Positions 46,386 through 54,587 of a DNA stretch of 64,000 nt are shown in pieces. The position numbers were made by a program, and so were the translations under genes. The notes under the pieces were generated by a model, which was given only the letters and a program-made list of their open reading frames with translations, was not told the origin of the DNA and ran no database searches. Every line of letters starts with the position of its first letter. Position 1 is the first letter of the stretch. The DNA comes from Bacteroidales bacterium (GTDB lineage Bacteria; Bacteroidota; Bacteroidia; Bacteroidales; F082), in contig JAEETH010000007.1 in assembly GCA_016290215.1 (NCBI GenBank), positions 1 to 64,000 on the forward strand, written 5' to 3'.

Positions 46386-46721
46386 CTACCCCCTATCATA
46401 ATGCGGCATGTCATCAGGCAGGATGATGGAGAACTCAATCAGTCCGCCGACGACTTGCTTGGCATCATCCTCATACCAAGGCGTTTGGTAAATCAGTTTC
46501 TTCTTGCCTTTCTTTGAAATCGTGTAGACATTGGTCGCGGCATCGTCCAGAAGATGGCGGATGATTTGCTGCGAGCGTGCGTTGTGGCATCCCATAAGGT
46601 CGCGGCCACGAGCATCGCCGTTCACTTCAATGCTGCTGTCGTTTTGGTAAAGGATTTCGCCGTCCTTGGCGCTGATGGTGATGGCCAGATTGAGGCCTTT
46701 GAAATAATCGGGTGTATTCAT
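46386..46721 (-). CDS. Small single-PAS-domain protein
   Basis: 111 aa. One PAS-like fold: NLAITISAKDGEILYQNDSS, then GRDLMGCHNARSQQIIRHLL, then strands YTISKKGKKKLIYQTPWYED and GGLIEFSIILPDDM. No output domain is present. Stand-alone PAS proteins of this size occur in gut anaerobes, and the ligand is unknown. Its promoter (46738-46745) faces away from the LptF/G gene promoter. Confidence 0.75.
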   Translation of the reverse strand: MNTPDYFKGLNLAITISAKDGEILYQNDSSIEVNGDARGRDLMGCHNARSQQIIRHLLDDAATNVYTISKKGKKKLIYQTPWYEDDAKQVVGGLIEFSIILPDDMPHYDRG

Positions 46722-46737
46722 AGCGTGAAATTTTCGG

Positions 46738-46745
46738 CAAAGATA
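46738..46745 (-). promoter_or_regulatory. -7 box (TATCTTTG) of the PAS gene
   Basis: TATCTTTG on the minus strand, 16 nt before the ATG, only 10 nt from the opposing box at 46756-46763. Confidence 0.55.
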
Positions 46746-46755
46746 GAATTTTTCT

Positions 46756-46763
46756 AAATTTGC
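46756..46763 (+). promoter_or_regulatory. -7 box (TAAATTTG) of the LptF/G-type gene
   Basis: TAAATTTG on the plus strand, 17 nt before the ATG at 46781. It shows that the in-frame codons from 46760 are untranslated. Confidence 0.6.
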
Positions 46764-46780
46764 AGCGTTTTAATTTCACG

Positions 46781-48328
46781 ATGAAAAAACTTTACCAATA
46801 TATCACCAAGTCGTTTTTGGGCACCTTTTTCCTCACCTTTTTTATAGTGGTGTTCGTGTGGGTGATGCAATTCGTGTGGCTTTATGTCGATGATTTGGTC
46901 GGTAAAGGGCTGGAATTCAAAATCATCGCCGAGCTTCTGTTTTACACTTCCATCACCGCCATCCCCATGTCGCTGCCCTTGGCTTTGCTGTTGGCTTTGT
47001 TGATGTGTTTCGGCAATCTTGGAGAGCACTACGAGTTGGTGGCCATGAAAGCCTCAGGCGTGTCAATGTGGCGTTCGATGCGGCCTCTACTCTATTTCTC
47101 CTTGATGCTCAGCGTATTGGCATTCTTCATCTCCAACAGCCTCATCCCCATCGCCACCCTCAAATGGCGCACCCTGCTCACCGACGTGCAACGGCAGAAG
47201 TTAGCCTTCAACATCAAGGAGGGGGTGTTTTATAAAGACATCGAAAACTATGTCATCTACGTGGAAAAGAAAGGCAAGGACGGCAGCAGCATCTACGGCG
47301 TGAAAATCTACGACCACACCGACCACAACGGCAACACCAAAATCATCTCCGCCGACTCGGGCATAATGGCCATGAGCCCAAACCAGAGGAACATCATCTT
47401 CACGCTGTATAACGGCTACAACTACACCGACATCATCAACATCGACAACTACAAGGAAACACGGCCCTTCGAGCGCATGTCGTTCAAGCAGGAGCAAATC
47501 AAGTTCAGCTTAGCTTCCTTCGACATGACCCGTTCGAGCGAGGACATGTATAAGTCGTACCAGCAGATGATGAACATCCGCCAACTTTCGGCCTCCCTCG
47601 ACTCGTTGGAGCGACGACAAACCAACAAGCAAGAAGCTTTTACCCAAGGCTTTGAACGACGATGGGCCAACTACAACAGCCTCAGCCTGCCTGAACCCAA
47701 TGTCGACACAATGGCTGTCGACACAGTCATCATCCTACGCTGGCCCCTAATCGAGAATTTCGAAGGTGAAAAGTTAGCCTCTTTAGTCTCGATGGCCGTA
47801 GGTAGCGCACAAAACGCCAAGGACAATGTGGCTTTCAACAAGCTGGACCTCAGCTCGCAAAACGAAAACATCAACAAGCACAAGAAAGAATGGCACAAGA
47901 AGTTCACCCTGAGCATCGCTTGCATCATCTTCTTCTTCATCGGCGCGCCCTTGGGGAGCATCATCCGCAAAGGCGGGTTGGGCTTACCCGTGGTCATCTC
48001 CGTGGTGTTCTTCATCATCTACCACCTCATCTCGACCATCTGCGAGCGCATGGCCGTGTTTGGCGACCTCAACATGTTCCTCGGCGTGTGGCTCTCGTCG
48101 CTTGTGCTGATGCCCGTTGGGCTGTTCTTCACCTTCAAAGCCACCACCGATGCCGCCTTGTTCGACGGCGACAGCTGGAAGAAATTCTTCCAAAAACTAT
48201 TCAAACGGCATAAGGCCCCTGAGCCTATCGAAGGACCAAATCATTATGGGGAGGGCGTTTCGACAAGCTCAACGACCCTTGCTAATCAGGTCCCTAAGCC
48301 CGTCGAAGGGCCGACACCCAACCAATAA
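46781..48328 (+). CDS. LptF/LptG family LPS export permease with repeat-encoded C-terminal tail
   Basis: 515 aa. It starts MKKLYQYITKSFLGTFFLTF, typical of YjgP/YjgQ permeases. Three N-terminal and three C-terminal membrane helices flank a periplasmic beta-jellyroll region (residues ~120-340; GVFYKDIENYVIYVEKKGKDG). It works with LptB (8419) in LPS transport. The natural end seems to be KKFFQKLFKRH; residues ~478-511 are encoded by a composite repeat (48214-48312) giving PEPIEGP, YGEGVSTSSTT and PKPVEGP. The start was set by the promoter at 46756. Confidence 0.9.
   Translation: MKKLYQYITKSFLGTFFLTFFIVVFVWVMQFVWLYVDDLVGKGLEFKIIAELLFYTSITAIPMSLPLALLLALLMCFGNLGEHYELVAMKASGVSMWRSMRPLLYFSLMLSVLAFFISNSLIPIATLKWRTLLTDVQRQKLAFNIKEGVFYKDIENYVIYVEKKGKDGSSIYGVKIYDHTDHNGNTKIISADSGIMAMSPNQRNIIFTLYNGYNYTDIINIDNYKETRPFERMSFKQEQIKFSLASFDMTRSSEDMYKSYQQMMNIRQLSASLDSLERRQTNKQEAFTQGFERRWANYNSLSLPEPNVDTMAVDTVIILRWPLIENFEGEKLASLVSMAVGSAQNAKDNVAFNKLDLSSQNENINKHKKEWHKKFTLSIACIIFFFIGAPLGSIIRKGGLGLPVVISVVFFIIYHLISTICERMAVFGDLNMFLGVWLSSLVLMPVGLFFTFKATTDAALFDGDSWKKFFQKLFKRHKAPEPIEGPNHYGEGVSTSSTTLANQVPKPVEGPTPNQ
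48214..48312. repeat. Composite TTCGACAGGCTCA repeat coding the LptF/G tail
   Basis: Three core units in alternating orientation, in the same reading frame and orientation as the copy in the ligase-like gene (28171-28272). The peptide is nearly the same in both proteins. Confidence 0.93.
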
Positions 48329-48340
48329 ACTATCTTCAAC

Positions 48341-49558
48341 ATGAAAATACTCCTCCTCTGCAACAAGCCCCCCTATCCTGCCTCCGAAGGCGGTCCCATG
48401 GCGATGAACAGCATCATCACCGGATTGCTCGAAGCGGGACATCAGGTCAAGATATTGGCAATCAACAGCGAGAAATACAACGTCAAGGAAAGCGACATTC
48501 CTGAGGACTACAAACGCAAGACCGGCATCGAACTCATCGATGTTGACTTGAGCATTAAGCCGTTGAAGGCCTTCGTCAACCTCTTCACCAAAAAATCCTA
48601 CCATGTGGAGCGTTTCATCTCCAAGGAATTCAGCGACAGGCTTATCGAATTGCTTGAAAAAGAGCAGTTTGACGTGGTGCAATTGGAAATGCTTTTCATG
48701 GCTCCCTACGTCAGCGACATCCGCGCCCACTCGAAGGCGATGATTGTGCTGCGAGCCCATAACGTGGAACACAAGATCTGGGAACGCATCGCCAAAGAAA
48801 CAAAATTCTTCCTTAAACGCTGGTATATCAATCACTTGGCGAAAACTTTGAAAGAGTATGAGCTCAACGCCTTGGAGACCGTCGACGGCATTGCAGCCAT
48901 CACCCGCAAAGATGCCGCTTTCTTCAGGAAATACTGCTCCAAGCCCATTATCGACATCCCATTTGGCGTTTATCCAGAGGAGTTTACGCCGAAATACGAA
49001 ATCGAAGGCAAGCCTAAGTTCTATCACATCGGCTCCATGAACTGGATGCCCAACGAGGAAGGCATACGCTGGTTCATCGACGAGGTGCTACCCAAGACCG
49101 TGGAAAAAGTCTATGACTTCGTTTACCATTTGGCAGGTCGCAACATGCCCGAATGGCTCACCACATTGAAGAACGAGCATGTCGACGTCATCGGTGAGGT
49201 GCCTGATGCCAAGGCATTTGTCGCCGACCACGATGTAGCCATCGTACCTTTGCTTTCGGGCAGCGGCATCCGCATCAAAATCATCGAGTCGATGGCCATG
49301 GGCAAGACCGTCATCACCACGCGCGTCGGTGCCGAAGGCATCCTCTACGACGAGGAAGTCAACATCATCATCGCCGAAAACAAGGCCAAGATGGTGGAGG
49401 CCATCCGCGCCATCAACGAAAACCCACAGATTGCCGTCAAGATTGGACATGCGGCAAGAAAGCTCGTCGAAGAAACCTACGACAACCGTAAAATCATCGC
49501 TCGACTGCTGATGTTTTATGAGCAGATTCGGCCGGGGAGCAAGATTAGTTTTCTTTGA
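48341..49558 (+). CDS. Glycosyltransferase family 4/1 protein
   Basis: 405 aa GT-B fold. The N-terminal nucleotide-fold lobe starts MKILLLCNKPPYPASEGGPM. The C-terminal donor-binding lobe has FHIGSMNWMPNEEGIRWF (written here from KFYHIGSMNWMPNEEG), HLAGRNMPEWL, and the EX7E-like segment PLLSGSGIRIKIIESMAMG. It is cytoplasmic or membrane-associated and transfers sugars to a surface glycan. It starts 12 nt after the LptF/G gene, so it may share its transcript. Confidence 0.88.
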   Translation: MKILLLCNKPPYPASEGGPMAMNSIITGLLEAGHQVKILAINSEKYNVKESDIPEDYKRKTGIELIDVDLSIKPLKAFVNLFTKKSYHVERFISKEFSDRLIELLEKEQFDVVQLEMLFMAPYVSDIRAHSKAMIVLRAHNVEHKIWERIAKETKFFLKRWYINHLAKTLKEYELNALETVDGIAAITRKDAAFFRKYCSKPIIDIPFGVYPEEFTPKYEIEGKPKFYHIGSMNWMPNEEGIRWFIDEVLPKTVEKVYDFVYHLAGRNMPEWLTTLKNEHVDVIGEVPDAKAFVADHDVAIVPLLSGSGIRIKIIESMAMGKTVITTRVGAEGILYDEEVNIIIAENKAKMVEAIRAINENPQIAVKIGHAARKLVEETYDNRKIIARLLMFYEQIRPGSKISFL

Positions 49559-49656
49559 CGTGAGACTTCGAGACACGAGACACGAGACGCAAGACGGCCC
49601 TTCGACAAGCTCAGGGACCTTGTCCCGTGTCATCCAGTCCCGTGTCCCGCGTCTAA
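49557..49656. repeat. GAGACACGAGAC repeat with nested TTCGACAAGCTCA repeat
   Basis: The outer family consists of GAGACACGAGACACGAGACG (left) and GTCCCGTGTCCCGCGTCT (right). Between the arms, at 49592-49620, lies GGCCCTTCGACAAGCTCAGG of a different family, a nested arrangement. Confidence 0.88.
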
Positions 49657-49697
49657 CAATTAAACAATTAAACAGTTCAACAATCAACAAAAAACTT

Positions 49698-49705
49698 TAT
49701 CTTTG
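49698..49705 (+). promoter_or_regulatory. -7 box (TATCTTTG) of the second glycosyltransferase gene
   Basis: TATCTTTG 18 nt before the ATG at 49724. The -33 region is weak. Confidence 0.5.
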
Positions 49706-49723
49706 TCCCCTAAATCCGATGAG

Positions 49724-50899
49724 ATGAAGATTTTTGTCCTATTGCCCCGCATCCCCTATCCACTTGAAAAAGGCGACAAATTGCGGGCTTTCAACCAGAT
49801 AAAACAACTCGCCAAGCGCAACGAAATCATCCTTTGTGCCTTGAACGACAACCCTGAAGTCAGCGAGCAGGATGCCTTTCGCGCCTTGCAACCCTATTGC
49901 CAGTCCATCAACTTCATCAAGATAAGCAAGCCGCAAATTCTGTTGGGCCTCGTCAGAGCCTTTTTGAAAGGCTTGCCCATGCAATGCGGTTATTTCTACA
50001 ACCATAAGGCCGCCAAGAGAATCGATGCCCTGATTGCCAAGCACAAGCCCGACATGCTTTTCGGCCAGTTGCTGCGTGTGGCAGAGTATATCCGTTCTAA
50101 AAACCTCCCAAAAGCCATTGATTATCAAGACATTTTCTCCTATGGCATGAAGCGTCGTGCCGACATTGCCTCACCGATAACTCGGCCTATATATACTATG
50201 GAGTACTGCCGCTTGAAACGCTATGAGGCCGCAATTTTTGAAGATTTCGACGTGAAGACCATCATCAGCGAGCCCGACAGGGCCTTGTTCCCACACGAGA
50301 AACGCGACGAAATCCTCGTCATCCCCAATGGCGTCGACCACGACTATTTCAAGCCGCAGGAAAGAGAAAAGCAATACGACCTTGTGTTCACGGGCAACAT
50401 GAGCTATCCACCCAACGTGAATGCTGTGGATTACTTAGCCACAGAGATTATGCCCATCGTGTGGAAAACCCTGCCCGAAACGAAGCTTTACATCGCCGGT
50501 GCCACCCCTGACCCGAAGGTGAAGAAAGCGGCCTCGAAACGCATCATCGTCAGCGGCTGGCTCGACGACATCCGCGATGCCTATGCCCCAAGCCGTGTCT
50601 TCATCGCCCCGATGCGCATTGGTACTGGCCTGCAAAACAAATTATTGGAGGCCATGTCGATGCGCTTGCCAGCCATCACCTCGCCCTTGGCCAACGCCTC
50701 ATTGGGTGCGAAACCCAATGAGGAAATCTTGGTCGGCAGCAATGCAGAGGAAATGGCACAACACATCATCACCTTATTAACCGATAAGGAAAAGGCTATC
50801 CAAATCGCCCAAGCGGGGTTTGATTTCACGAACAGGGTTTATGATTGGGGGAAGGCGACGGAACAGATGGAGGAAGCAATGAAACAACATAAATCTTAA
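49724..50899 (+). CDS. Glycosyltransferase family 1 protein
   Basis: 391 aa. The start MKIFVLLPRIPYPLEKGDKLRA is like sugar transferases of the EpsH/exosortase-associated type. The C-terminal lobe has VFTGNMSYPPNVNAVDYL, LYIAGATPDPKVKKAA and APMRIGTGLQNKLLEAMSM, with the conserved glycine and EAM motif. It is related to the preceding gene in fold and probably works on the same surface glycan. It has its own promoter. The next gene starts 4 nt after its stop. Confidence 0.88.
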   Translation: MKIFVLLPRIPYPLEKGDKLRAFNQIKQLAKRNEIILCALNDNPEVSEQDAFRALQPYCQSINFIKISKPQILLGLVRAFLKGLPMQCGYFYNHKAAKRIDALIAKHKPDMLFGQLLRVAEYIRSKNLPKAIDYQDIFSYGMKRRADIASPITRPIYTMEYCRLKRYEAAIFEDFDVKTIISEPDRALFPHEKRDEILVIPNGVDHDYFKPQEREKQYDLVFTGNMSYPPNVNAVDYLATEIMPIVWKTLPETKLYIAGATPDPKVKKAASKRIIVSGWLDDIRDAYAPSRVFIAPMRIGTGLQNKLLEAMSMRLPAITSPLANASLGAKPNEEILVGSNAEEMAQHIITLLTDKEKAIQIAQAGFDFTNRVYDWGKATEQMEEAMKQHKS

Positions 50900-50903
50900 A
50901 GTG

Positions 50904-51386
50904 ATGTCAAACGAATCAATTATACAAGTTTTTGAAGGAAAAAACATTCGTATCGTTTGGAACGAACAAGAAGAAAAATACTATTTCGCTGTGGCGGATA
51001 TAGTGGAAGCTCTTACAGATACCACAAATCCAACCGATTATTTGAAGAAAATGCGGCAACGCGACAAGGAACTAGCCAAAGGGTGGGGACAAATTGTCAC
51101 CCCCCTTTCGTATCAAACTATAGGTGGCAAGCAAAAGATAAACTTTGCTGACCTTGAAGGCATCTTCCGCATCATTCAATCCATCCCCTCCAAGAAAGCC
51201 GAACCCGTGAAACAATGGCTCGCGCAAGTCGGCGCACAACGTATCGACCAAATGATTGACCCAGAGCTGACTTTCCAAATGGCTGTGGAGGACTATCGGC
51301 GGCGAGGCTACAGCGACCGTTGGATTAATGAGCGCATGAAGTCCATCAAAATGAGGATTATGAGCTACAATAATATGGCAGCATAG
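50904..51386 (+). CDS. Bro-N domain protein, probably truncated
   Basis: 160 aa from ATG at 50904. A Bro-N fold is seen: KNIRIVWNEQEEKYYFAVADIVEALTDTTNP (shown in parts: RIVWNEQEEKYYFAVADIVE, YLKKMRQRDKEL, VTPLSYQTIGGKQKINFADL). A conserved continuation follows, QWLAQVGAQRIDQMIDPEL. Phage- and plasmid-type relatives run on for about 100 more residues after the RWINERMKSIKMR helix; here a stop follows shortly after. It is related to DNA-binding antirepressor-like proteins. The GTG at 50901 is an alternative start. Confidence 0.75.
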   Translation: MSNESIIQVFEGKNIRIVWNEQEEKYYFAVADIVEALTDTTNPTDYLKKMRQRDKELAKGWGQIVTPLSYQTIGGKQKINFADLEGIFRIIQSIPSKKAEPVKQWLAQVGAQRIDQMIDPELTFQMAVEDYRRRGYSDRWINERMKSIKMRIMSYNNMAA

Positions 51387-51445
51387 CGTGATTTCTTCCG
51401 AAAAGGCTTCGGATTACCTTGCCCCTGTTGAAGATGTCGAAGTGA

Positions 51446-51556
51446 AAGAGTTACCAAAATAAATACTTGGCTCACAAACCGCATCCTGCCAATGTGATAA
51501 AGCCAAAAGCATTAAAAGACATATTAGACTACTTAACAGCAAACAACCATATATAA
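51446..51556 (+). pseudogene. 3' remnant of a HicA toxin gene
   Basis: The frame ends with HKPHPANVIKPKALKDIL followed by DYLTANNHI and TAA at 51554-51556, 1 nt before the hicB ATG. The HKPHPxNxxK...LKDIL-YL pattern fits the C-terminus of the longer HicA toxins. Only about 35 codons are left upstream before a stop (TGA at 51443), and there is no start codon, so the toxin seems inactivated while its partner stays intact. Another frame at 51388-51462 holds a 24-codon scrap (VISSEKASDYLAPVEDVEVK and more) of unknown origin. Confidence 0.7.
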
Positions 51557-51557
51557 T

Positions 51558-51893
51558 ATGGAAACACTGAAATATAAAGGTTTCATCGGAAGCATTGAAG
51601 TCGAACTTGAAGACAACACCCTCTATGGCAAAGTTTTAGGGTTGGAAAAAGGAATCCTCATCACCTACGAAGGGAACACTTTGGCCGAACTAAAGGAAGA
51701 CTTCGTTAATGCCGTGGAAGATTATATCGCCCATTGCAAAGAAAATAACCTGCCCTTGCGGAAATCGTATAGTGGCAGTTTCAACATCCGCATTCCCTCC
51801 GACCTACATGCCAAAGCTGCTGAAATGGCACAAATGGAGGGCATTTCACTCAATGCTTTTGTTAAGGAAGCATTAGCAAAAGCCGTAATCTGA
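51558..51893 (+). CDS. hicB: HicB family antitoxin
   Basis: 111 aa. N-terminal HicB fold (LKYKGFIGSIEVELEDNTLYGKVLGL, then YEGNTLAELKEDFVNAVEDYI) plus a C-terminal ribbon-helix-helix DNA-binding domain (SFNIRIPSDLHAKAAEMAQ and ISLNAFVKEALAKAV). It starts 1 nt after the HicA remnant, keeping the hicA-hicB order. It may still repress its own promoter. Confidence 0.88.
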   Translation: METLKYKGFIGSIEVELEDNTLYGKVLGLEKGILITYEGNTLAELKEDFVNAVEDYIAHCKENNLPLRKSYSGSFNIRIPSDLHAKAAEMAQMEGISLNAFVKEALAKAVI

Positions 51894-51961
51894 TGGTTTC
51901 ATTGAAAAGTGATAATCGCATCTCCACAATCAACAATTAAACAATTAACAATTCAACATAA

Positions 51962-53641
<1,680 letters not shown>

Positions 53642-53659
53642 TCAGCTTTGTCAAAGCAA

Positions 53660-53799
53660 GCCGCCCATGTCATTCCAAGCTGAGGCTGTGCGATTTGGAA
53701 TCTATGGGCGGCGACAATTATATAAGTAAGACGGCTTCAGAAAGCACAGATTCCAACCTCCCCACATTCCGGCGTTGGAATGACATGTTTTCTGAAGCC
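53660..53799. repeat. Twin hairpins sharing ATTCCAA...TTGGAAT
   Basis: Hairpin 1: GCCGCCCAT (53660-53668) / ATGGGCGGC (53704-53712) with inner ATTCCAA / TTGGAAT (53672-53678 / 53695-53701). Hairpin 2: GGCTTCAGAAA (53733-53743) / TTTCTGAAGCC (53789-53799) with inner ATTCCAAC / GTTGGAAT (53750-53757 / 53774-53781). No gene lies in the 269-bp gap; the pair follows ettA and may terminate it. Confidence 0.85.
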
Positions 53800-53873
53800 T
53801 TCTTTATCTACAAAATGAAAGACACGACTAATAAGCCTGCAAAACAAAATTTTGTTTTCTAAAAATAACTTGC

Positions 53874-53881
53874 TAAATTTG
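53874..53881 (+). promoter_or_regulatory. -7 box (TAAATTTG) of the DUF805 gene
   Basis: TAAATTTG with TTTG at 53851-53854 (19-nt spacer), 29 nt before the ATG: a near-ideal Bacteroidota promoter. Confidence 0.65.
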
Positions 53882-53910
53882 CAGCGTATTAACCCCTAAA
53901 GATTAAAACT

Positions 53911-54453
53911 ATGAGTTTCGGAGAAGCTATCAAAAGCGTGTTTTCAAAGTATGCAACTTTCTCGGGACGTGCACGCCGTTCCGAGTATTGGTATTTTTAC
54001 CTATTCTACTTCCTTGTCGACCTTGCACTCGGTTGCATTCCTTTTCTCAGTGCACTTTCAGTTGTATGGTGGTTAGCTGTATTGATTCCAAGCTTAGCTG
54101 TCACCGTGCGTCGTTTTCATGACATCGGGAAAAGCGGTTGGAACTATCTCATTATTGTCATTCCAGAACTGACTCTCATGGGATATCTGTTTTACAACAT
54201 TATTAATGTGATTAAGGAAATGGTAGATGCTGGATTCAAGTATTACAACATGGCAGACAGCGTTAGGGCCTTCCTTGATAGAATCATGACAAATAGTTCT
54301 TTTTTATCCACTTTTGGTGTACTTATTTTCATCGACTTAGTTGTTACTATTCTCTGGTTAGTTTGGATGACAAGAGACAGCCAGCCTGGAGAAAACAAAT
54401 GGGGTCCTAACCCGAAGGAAGTTCCAAGTGAAAGTAATTCAGGAATAAATTAA
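53911..54453 (+). CDS. DUF805 family membrane protein
   Basis: 180 aa, YhaH/DUF805 type. It has the N-terminal YATFSGRARRSEYWYFYLFY with the conserved GRARRSEYW motif, membrane helices at ~30-75, the motif TVRRFHDIGKSGWNYL, and a last helix near 135-155 ending in a conserved tail (GENKWGPNPKE). Function unknown. Base composition is a little more AT-rich than its neighbours. A terminator follows at 54483. Confidence 0.85.
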   Translation: MSFGEAIKSVFSKYATFSGRARRSEYWYFYLFYFLVDLALGCIPFLSALSVVWWLAVLIPSLAVTVRRFHDIGKSGWNYLIIVIPELTLMGYLFYNIINVIKEMVDAGFKYYNMADSVRAFLDRIMTNSSFLSTFGVLIFIDLVVTILWLVWMTRDSQPGENKWGPNPKEVPSESNSGIN

Positions 54454-54482
54454 CTCATACACCTGAGTTAGCATTCTATATC

Positions 54483-54519
54483 ACGGGGCATCATATTTTC
54501 AATGCCCCGTTATTTTTTT
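54483..54519 (+). terminator. Intrinsic terminator after the DUF805 gene
   Basis: Stem CGGGGCAT / ATGCCCCG (54484-54491 / 54502-54509), 10-nt loop, then TTATTTTTTT. Confidence 0.88.
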
Positions 54520-54551
54520 CGCATACTTGCACCTAATTAAAATAAAGCCGT

Positions 54552-54559
54552 TATCTTTG
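54552..54559 (+). promoter_or_regulatory. -7 box (TATCTTTG) of the C10 protease gene
   Basis: TATCTTTG with TTG at 54527-54529 (22-nt spacer), 28 nt before the ATG. Confidence 0.6.
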
Positions 54560-54587
54560 CCGCTTCAAACAATAAAACCAATAAATA

